Of a stretch of 23,229 nt of DNA, positions 1 through 7,600 are shown piece after piece. Origin of the DNA: Vibrio tasmaniensis 1F-187. Its GTDB lineage: Bacteria > Pseudomonadota > Gammaproteobacteria > Enterobacterales > Vibrionaceae. The stretch's first letter is position 1, and each line of letters starts with the position of its first letter. The stretch lies in assembly GCF_000272405.2 (NCBI RefSeq), contig NZ_AJZM02000355.1, forward strand, positions 36,839-60,067, read 5' to 3'. Position numbers and translations under genes: made by a program. The notes under the pieces are model-generated. The model worked only from the letters and a program-made list of their open reading frames with translations, had not been told where the DNA came from and searched no databases.

Positions 1-51
1 AAAGCCGATGAAGAGTTTGAAGCCGAGTTTTTGAGTACCATGGCGAGGTAG
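1..51 (+). CDS. 3' end of an unidentified protein gene (partial)
   Basis: Frame 1 is open from the window edge to a TAG at 49-51, giving 16 residues that begin KADEEFEAEF and end STMAR. The residues are acidic and then basic, and too few to assign a family. A rho-independent terminator begins 35 bases downstream, which supports this being a real gene end rather than a chance frame. The start and function lie outside the window. Confidence 0.55.
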   Translation, partial: KADEEFEAEFLSTMAR

Positions 52-85
52 CTGACTACCTCTAACCTATTAATACCTTAAGCTA

Positions 86-114
86 AGCGCCGACAATTAC
101 GTCGGCGTTTTTGT
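86..114 (+). terminator. Rho-independent terminator of the upstream partial gene
   Basis: Arms CGCCGAC (88-94) and GTCGGCG (101-107) pair perfectly around a 6-base loop and are followed by a T tract from 108. The stem can extend by two pairs (86-87 with 108-109). It lies just after the TAG at 51. Confidence 0.85.
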
Positions 115-167
115 TTGAGAAGACAATGTCCGCACCAGCAGTTTGGGGCACTAGTTAAGTGAGCACA

Positions 168-415
168 ATGACTAACGAGGTCAGCAATTACGACAAGAAA
201 AGACGAATCAAACATGCTCCTGAATTCAAAGACGAAGCGCTTAAGTTAGCAGATAAAGTCGGTGTCGCTGCTACACGACAGTTATCGTTATATGAACCAT
301 AAAACCTATGGATGACGTAATGCCGTCAAAAAGATGCGAAAATCAGCGACAGAGAAAAAAATTCGCAATTGAAAATGCCAAACTTAAACAATCGGTTGTC
401 TTTTTAGAATGTTAA
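168..415 (+). pseudogene. Degenerate IS3-family transposase orfA remnant
   Basis: The ATG at 168 opens 44 codons (MTNEVSNYDKKRRIKHAPEF, then KDEALKLADKVGVAATRQLSL) typical of the helix-turn-helix OrfA of IS3-family elements. The frame stops at TAA 300-302. OrfA-like coding resumes in the +1 frame from about 309 (TYG, a TGA where Trp is expected, then RNAVKKMRKSATEK at 316-357). It then shifts again (IENAKLKQSV, about 368-397) and ends at TAA 413-415. There are therefore at least two frameshifts and one nonsense change. No orfB and no matching right inverted repeat are visible, so the element is dead and truncated. The sequence just upstream (about 126-167) may be its left end, but this is uncertain. 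Confidence 0.8.
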
Positions 416-472
416 ATCGTATCAGGTCGATTCGACTAAACAAGGAAACCAAGTGCTATAACAGGATGAAAC

Positions 473-1432
473 CTATGTTGAGGGTTGATTTGATTGGATA
501 AATTGAACAAGTTTTCTTTTTAGTTGTTGATGTTCTGTTTGAGCCATGTATATGAATTGGTTGCTATGGCCTTTCTCTGATTTTATATATTGTTCAAAGT
601 TTACTGGGACTCCTGCAACCGACAGCTCTAAGTGTAAGTGAGGTCCAGTTGTTCTACCTGAATTACCAGTCAAACCGATTATCTGACCTTTTGTTATAAA
701 ATCTCCAGTCAAAACATGTCTTTCTGAGAGGTGCAGGTAGCGTGCGTAGTTTCCATCAGTATGCTTTATGGTTAGGTAATTTCCGGCAAAACGGTTATAG
801 CGAGACTTCAAAACAACGCCATCTGACAGTGAACGAATTTTTGTACCAATAGGGGTCGCGTAATCTGTTCCGAAATGTGGTGAAATACGGTTGGTTATTG
901 GGTGTTTTCTGTTTAAATCGAACGGTGAACTCACTCGAAAATGCAGAGGAAGAGGAAATACATAGTCATTGTTTAATTTATAGCCATTTTCATTGTAGAT
1001 ATTATCATCAGCCCCTCTCATTGCGAAAAATTCTATATCACTACCTGAATAGTAAAAAGCACTGACATATTCGTGGTTGGTTCCGTTGTTTCGGGTTTTT
1101 ATTGAGAATTTATCACCGTTATTAACTGATTTGATAATGTCAAAATTGTCTCCTAATAAACTCAATAGTGATTTTAATTCGTTATTCGTCAAACCAGAAG
1201 ACAGTACAGAACTGATAAAAGTATATTTAACTACACCTGAAACCATTTCAGATGTAGGAGCAGGTGTTATGGTCGGACGGTTTTCGGAACTAGTTACGTT
1301 AGGAATTTGTTTTTTATTAATATTTGAATGGCTTACAACTATAAATATCGCGAGAGGGATGATGATAAAAATCATCAGATAGCCGGATTTTAAGGCATTT
1401 AGACTTAAATGGTGCTCTCTTTTAAAGTACAT
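473..1432 (-). CDS. Membrane-anchored M23 (LytM/lysostaphin-type) peptidoglycan endopeptidase
   Basis: A 319-residue protein expected to cut peptide cross-links of the cell wall from the periplasmic face. Residues 1-15 are basic and polar and are followed by one membrane segment (about 17-34), so it is probably an N-in signal anchor. A Pro/Thr-rich linker lies near 50-62. Residues 65-150 resemble the small N-terminal domain found ahead of LytM in Shy/Csd3-type peptidases (inference). The M23 domain (about 165-280) has all expected zinc and catalytic residues: H186 and D190 in HFGTD, H234 in YLHL, and H265-x-H267 in GPHLHLEL. It therefore looks active. No strong ribosome site precedes the ATG, but a later start would lose the anchor. 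The gene is divergent from the giant lipoprotein, and its 3' end abuts IS debris. Known LytM hydrolases serve wall growth, and some T6SS loci carry peptidases that open the wall for the apparatus. Which applies here is unknown. Confidence 0.88.
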   Translation of the reverse strand: MYFKREHHLSLNALKSGYLMIFIIIPLAIFIVVSHSNINKKQIPNVTSSENRPTITPAPTSEMVSGVVKYTFISSVLSSGLTNNELKSLLSLLGDNFDIIKSVNNGDKFSIKTRNNGTNHEYVSAFYYSGSDIEFFAMRGADDNIYNENGYKLNNDYVFPLPLHFRVSSPFDLNRKHPITNRISPHFGTDYATPIGTKIRSLSDGVVLKSRYNRFAGNYLTIKHTDGNYARYLHLSERHVLTGDFITKGQIIGLTGNSGRTTGPHLHLELSVAGVPVNFEQYIKSEKGHSNQFIYMAQTEHQQLKRKLVQFIQSNQPST

Positions 1433-1633
1433 AATCTATCAATCAAATTCAGTTAATGGGTCAAAGTTGGGATTAGATCATAATATTTATTCATTTTTTT
1501 ATCATGTTGTTTTAGTTAATTCCTTCGTAACGACTGGTTAAAGGTGTAGGGTGTTTTTTTCAACGATAGAAAAACAAACCTTTCACCTTTTTATTTAGCC
1601 AAATTGTACTTTATAAGTAGTTATTCTGTCATG

Positions 1634-1661
1634 TTGAGAAAATTACAGACGATAATATAAT
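1634..1661 (+). promoter_or_regulatory. Putative sigma70 promoter of the giant lipoprotein gene
   Basis: TTGAGA (1634-1639) and TATAAT (1656-1661) are separated by 16 bases, 5/6 and 6/6 matches to the consensus. Transcription would begin near 1668, about 23 bases before the ATG at 1691. The ribosome site in that short leader is weak. Farther up in the 258-bp divergent gap, AAAGGTG (about 1540) and CACCTTT (about 1580) form a loose inverted repeat of unknown role. Confidence 0.45.
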
Positions 1662-1690
1662 CGCGACAAAATATACTCTGCCAGAATACT

Positions 1691-4600
1691 ATGTTCACTA
1701 AATATACGCACAAATCAACATTAGGTCTTATTGTTACATCGCTTTTCTTAAGCGCATGTGGTGGTGGGGAAGGTGGTGGTGATAATATCCCGCCAGCAAG
1801 GAATACAGGAAGCATCTCGGGTAACGTTTATGATGCCCCTGTAAGTGGTGCAAAGATAGAGGTGTTCGAATACAAGGATGGAAACTTGGGTAGGAAGCTG
1901 GCAAGTACAACTTCCGATGCCTTTGGTGACTATAAGGTTGAATTTGAATCTTCATCGATGCCACTTTTCATCGTAGCGAAAGAAGGCAGTTATACTGACC
2001 CTCTAACAAAAAATACGGTGTCTTCTAGTAACGGAAAAACACTCCGTTTAGAGGCCATGGTTAACTACAAGGAAGGTGGTGACCAGAGCTTAATGATAAC
2101 CCCTTTGACGAACATCGTATCGGGCTTAACTAAATATAAGATTGGCAAGGGCTCATCTGATTCTGATGCTATATCTGAATCAATTAATAGCATAAATGAT
2201 ATGTATGGTTTCAATGTTAACGAAACCAAACCAATTGACATAACTAAAGGCGGTCAAAGTAGCTTTGCTACATCAGGACATAAATATGGCGCCTTGTTAA
2301 CAGCTTATTCTTCATTTGCGAACGACCTAATCCAAAAATACGGTGAAACTCAAAGTGATATTTACACTTCGATTCATTTAGCGGATATTCAGTATCGAGA
2401 TGTGATTGCTGATGGTCTTCTAGATGGGCAGGAAATAAGTGCAGTGTCAGGAGGCGTAACCCCTTTAACCTTTGGTCAGCAAAAAGTTTCTAGTGATATT
2501 TACACTAACGATTTAGCTCAGCATGTTCTGATTGTCGTCAATGATCTCAACTTAAATGTTTCAGGCACGGATGCAGGCGAGTATGTTGAGTTTAGTAATA
2601 AAGTTAACGAGCTTGGTACTAGCACAGGAACCGAGGGTGTTTTACCTCCTCGTGATGAAACTGCAATTGATACCCAAGCTCCTACAGTGTCACGAACAGA
2701 CAGCGGTGTGTTGGCTGGGGTTGATAGACTGGATATAAAGATAAACGATGAAATTGGCGTTCAAGGTGTCTCCGCGTATCTAGAATACCAATTAAATGGA
2801 GAGTGGTCTTATGGAAATAAATGTGATGATAAGACAACTTCGGGTAGTGACTTTTGTTTTATAGAGTTCAACGATTTTCAAGGGGGTCTTCGTGAAACAA
2901 GCGTAAAAGTAAGGGTAGATACCAAAGCCATCGACAATGTGGAAATCGATCCTAAAACTGATATTTCAAATGTCACCGCCGCACGTTTGGTTTTTTATAC
3001 CACTGATGTATTGGGTAATGAGCTAGTTAAAACGCGTAATTCTGGTCATTACGTCGACTTCAAATGGGACAATTATGCGCCGGTAATAGAAGTCACTTCA
3101 AGCAGTTCAATAAATAATAATACCAAAGAATATGTACTTAAAGGCATTGTAAAGGAAGGCTCGCAACAGGTTGAATCGGTTACTGTTTCATTTAAAGGTG
3201 GCTTGGATGAAGTCGTTGCTTGTGGAGGATATACCTGTGAATTTAGTAAAGAATATTCAACAAGTGAATTCGTAACACGAACAACATTTGAAATTAAAGC
3301 GAGTGATAGCAAAGGTAATATTGGTAAGAAACTTCACGAAGTTGCTCGTGATGACCAAGTACCGGCACAAGTGATTAGTTATCCTGAGAATGCCCCAATG
3401 AATTACGTGAATGTTGGTGTCGATGGTGAGCGAATAACAAAAGAAGATATCTATACGCAAGATACTTATACGTCCGAGTCGGTTAACTCGAGTCGTGATT
3501 ATCTGAAGATCGATTACCTTTACGCTAGTAAAGGGATTCTAAATTCAATTCCCAGTGTTGATTTTAGCAACTTCAATGTAAATATTTTAAAAGAAAATAA
3601 AATTCCATATATTCGCGTAAGGGTATCTGACGGTAATGGAGATATAGGGTTAGGTGCTAGTGCCGAAAAACTTAAGTTAGTTGTAAAATATTACGTTAGC
3701 CAAAATAATGACAATAATTACGTGCTTCAAAAGGTGACAGATACCGTAGCTTCTAGCGCTAACATTCCACATGAGAGTATTTCGGATGAAGACGGTCATG
3801 TAAATGAAGTGGTCTACTATGTTCCCTTCGTCAAAGAAATATTGGGCGATAATTTTGATTCAACGTCGGAAAATGCCAGCCAAAAGTTAGTTATTCAAAC
3901 TATTGATGAATCTGAAAATGAAAGTGCCGAACAAGATGTGTATTTTCGAAGCAGTTTTGATTTACCAACGATGACGATCGTTACTCCTTTTATTGGCGCT
4001 AATGTTTTGTTAGAGGGATTAAATCCCAAGGGTGAATTTACCTCGTTAGGTAGATGCACCACGATTCAACACATAGAAAGCAATGGAGTAACCAAAGCTC
4101 TTGATGTTGCAGGATGTGATACAACAACTGATGTCGTGAACTACGATTTTATGCGGGTTCGTTTAATCGGTGTTGATGGTAATACACAGCCCTATTACTA
4201 TAAATGGCAGAAAAATCCAGACTCACAGTCAGAGAAAGTTGACTTAAATAGCACAAACTTAGGTGCTTACTTTAAACTTAATGGCTCCAAGACACTTTAT
4301 ATTACTGAACTATCGGCATACCAAACCGGGTTGTTTGACTCTCAATGGAATCAAGTTGAGGCTGGAAATAAAACGCCTGAGGTTGCTTCTCAAATTTTAG
4401 GCGATGTCCAAAACGCTCTAGCTAATGGTAGTAACTCTTTTTTTGGGTTTGATCCGACTCTCGTATCATATGCAACGAATGAGATGCTGAAAAGCTCAAT
4501 TCCAGAAAAACTGTCCAATAATTATATTCACAGATTTTTAGTGGAAGCTATTTACGATCTGACTCAAAAGCATAATATGCTCTTGAGTAGCTCTGTTGAT

Positions 4601-7600
4601 TTTGCTTCCGCCATTTACGATGATTTGCAATATGATGGTCTAGCAAATGGTATTGGTAGTGGTGGCAAAAAACTAGTTCTAGACTCTTATGAATTTAGTT
4701 CAGATTCTTATCGGCATGATTTGGCACAGTCATATTATGACATTATGACTGTTAAATATGGTGTTGAAGCTAACTTCGCTCAAAGGTACGCCGATCATAT
4801 ATCAATGGCTAACCCTGATTTAAATAACAAATCAGTTATTGAGGGCGAGGGTGAAAGTATTGATAAATCACCGCCTAAGCCATCCCTGAATATCGAAAAT
4901 GGTCGAGAAACATGGATCGGAAACAAGCACTACGTGGCCGGTGTCGTTGATTCTCGAGTTGTCTTGGAAGATCCGTCTGGCATTGTTGTAAAAGCGGGGA
5001 GCCAGCCCTCTTTTTCTACTATGTGGTATGAAAAAAACAAGCCCAATGCGGGAATCCCAATTGATGTGAATATTCAAGAGTCAGGTAGTGGTGATAACTA
5101 TAAAAAAGAGTATTTATTTACCCTTAATACGGAGTCTTCAGATCTTAAAGGTATGGTTGAATTTGCACTTATAACGAGTGCTATGGATGAACATCAAAAT
5201 AGCTATGGCTACAATGGGCACGCTCCTCACACAGTAAGATTGTACATTGATAACGAGTTTCCCTTTGCAACGTATATTTCTCCTAGCGATGGGAACGGCC
5301 AACCAATCGACGAGAGTGTTTATTTAAACACCAATTATGTCCAAGAACTAACTTTCAAAATTGACGATATTGTTGGTGATAAGCTGAATATGCGTGGCCT
5401 TACGTTCTATAACTCGGTAACGGGTGTGACGCATGATTATGAGGCTAATTCACACTTTTCAAGTAATACAGAGAATGATTTTAAGGTAAAGCTGTGCTCT
5501 GGGAATAAGTGTAGTACTGAAGGCAAAATTATTAGTCCCGAAGATGGAAACTGGGCGGTATATGTTAACGCTGAAGACAATTTGTCGAATAAAGTTAATC
5601 GGCAGACACCCAATGCACCTAAATTTAACGTTTTGCTAGATTCAAAAGGTCCGGTTGTTAATGGGGCTAAAATTACTAATTATTTAGGCGGAAATTCAAG
5701 TTGGGTTCCAGATATAACATGGAGCTTAAGCCCTGGTAGTTTGGTTGAAGTGGACATGAAGCGAGAGTCTGGAAGACGCTTCACTTTAAAACACTACGAA
5801 ACAGAACCAGCGGCAAGTGCAGAACCATATTTACTAGGTATACAACCTAACGTAGAAGTTAGAATGGTGGCAGATGCATTCAAATATAATGAGAAAAACG
5901 TATTCTACGTAACCGCAACAGACAGCTCTTATCCATCGGGCACAAATAGCGGTGAATTCGAGTTTCAAGTTGACAACAAGGGGCCTGTAATCGAATTAGC
6001 TGAACCATGGGTGGCAGATAACAACTCTGGTGAAAGTTATGTTGTTGGTTCCCACTTTACTGTGAAGCTCAACTCTATATCTGATGATTCCGACGTATCT
6101 AAGGTTGAGCTCTGGCAGCAAGGTCAAGGTGCCGCTATACGTTCAATTGTCCCTAAAAATCCAACGCAACCGTTTGACATTGAAATTGCAGAAAATCTAA
6201 GTAGGAACATTGTTATTGGCGACGATAACAAGGCGAATTTGTATCTTAAAGCTGTAGACGAATATGGGTTCGAATCTGAAACGGAAATGAAAGCTATTTT
6301 GTTGGATCGTGAAGGGCCATCGCTAAAACTTAATGCATTTGATCCTGACAGCTATTATGTGGGGGGCTATATATTCAATCTATCTGCACAAGATTTAAAT
6401 GGTAGAGGAACAGCTTCAACTGACGGTGTTAATCAAGCAACATTAGAGTATTGGACCTTTAAAGAGAACGCCTCTGATGCAAGTACCTCGGTCGGTGAAG
6501 ATATGAAGGTTCCTTTAGGTGGCCAAAATGATGGCGATAGCGCCGTTCGCACAATGAGATTAGCTGGCTCGGATGTTAGGGGGAATACGACAAGCGTCGA
6601 TTATGCGGTTAAAGTTCAAAATTCTGAACCAACGATTCATTCGGTAACCTTTAAATATGAAGATGGGACACCAATTTCCTCTAGTGGAGGAAACCAAATT
6701 ACTCGTAATGATCCAGTCATTATCACTATTGATGCTGAAGATCAAAGCGGGATACCGTTGGTGGAGGGTACTTACCAATATGGTGAGCAATCCAACAAAA
6801 TTTCATTTTCTCAGAAAGGCGGACTCTGGCAAGCTAGATTAACATCCGCTGAGTTATCAAATGACGGGAGTTATGAGCTGAGATTCAAAGTTTATAACAA
6901 CGTTCGTTATAATTCAGGCCAAGAAAGGCCCGTCACTGAAAGGTCAGAAAGTATCAATGTGCAACGTCAGGGTGTAGTGCTTTCAATCGCCAAGCCAAAT
7001 GATTTTCAAAGTCATATTGCGGGGGATACCTTAAATGTTGAATTTGGCCCTGTAGGGGATGTGAAAGCAAAAAAACTAGAATGTTGGGTTAGAGAAAATT
7101 ACACCTCTGACGGGGTGCCTAATGATGGCTCAAACAATGCTTATTCAGGAGTTATTACTAACCCACAAGAGAGCTATAAATGTGGTGTCAAAACGAATGT
7201 GAATATGTCGGTTTCTCCTGTTGTTTTGATAGCAAAAACAGTCGGAACAAATGGCACTGAAACCGTAAGTAAATTCAGCTTTAATATGATGGATATCGAA
7301 GCGCCTTTGGTTGAACAAAACACATATCAATTTACAGGTAATGATGTTGGCCTAAACGCTAAAGGTCAGAAAATGCTGAGTTTGACTTTGAGCTTTAAAG
7401 ACAACCTTTCAGGTGTAAATATCAGTGATGGTAAAAAGCCTATATTGGTGAGAAATCGTTTAAATATACCTTTTGAACCAAAGAGCTGTAGTACAGTGTC
7501 AGACGTAACGACGTGCACGTATACAGAGCTGTATGCTGACATTCTTCCTCCGGGGGCGTTACGACATTTATACACTATTAAGAATTTATCTGACTCTGCT

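Noticed and set aside
877..1382. Plus-strand open frames across the M23 gene
   Set aside because: They are antisense shadows of a peptidase whose complete catalytic motif set fixes the coding strand.
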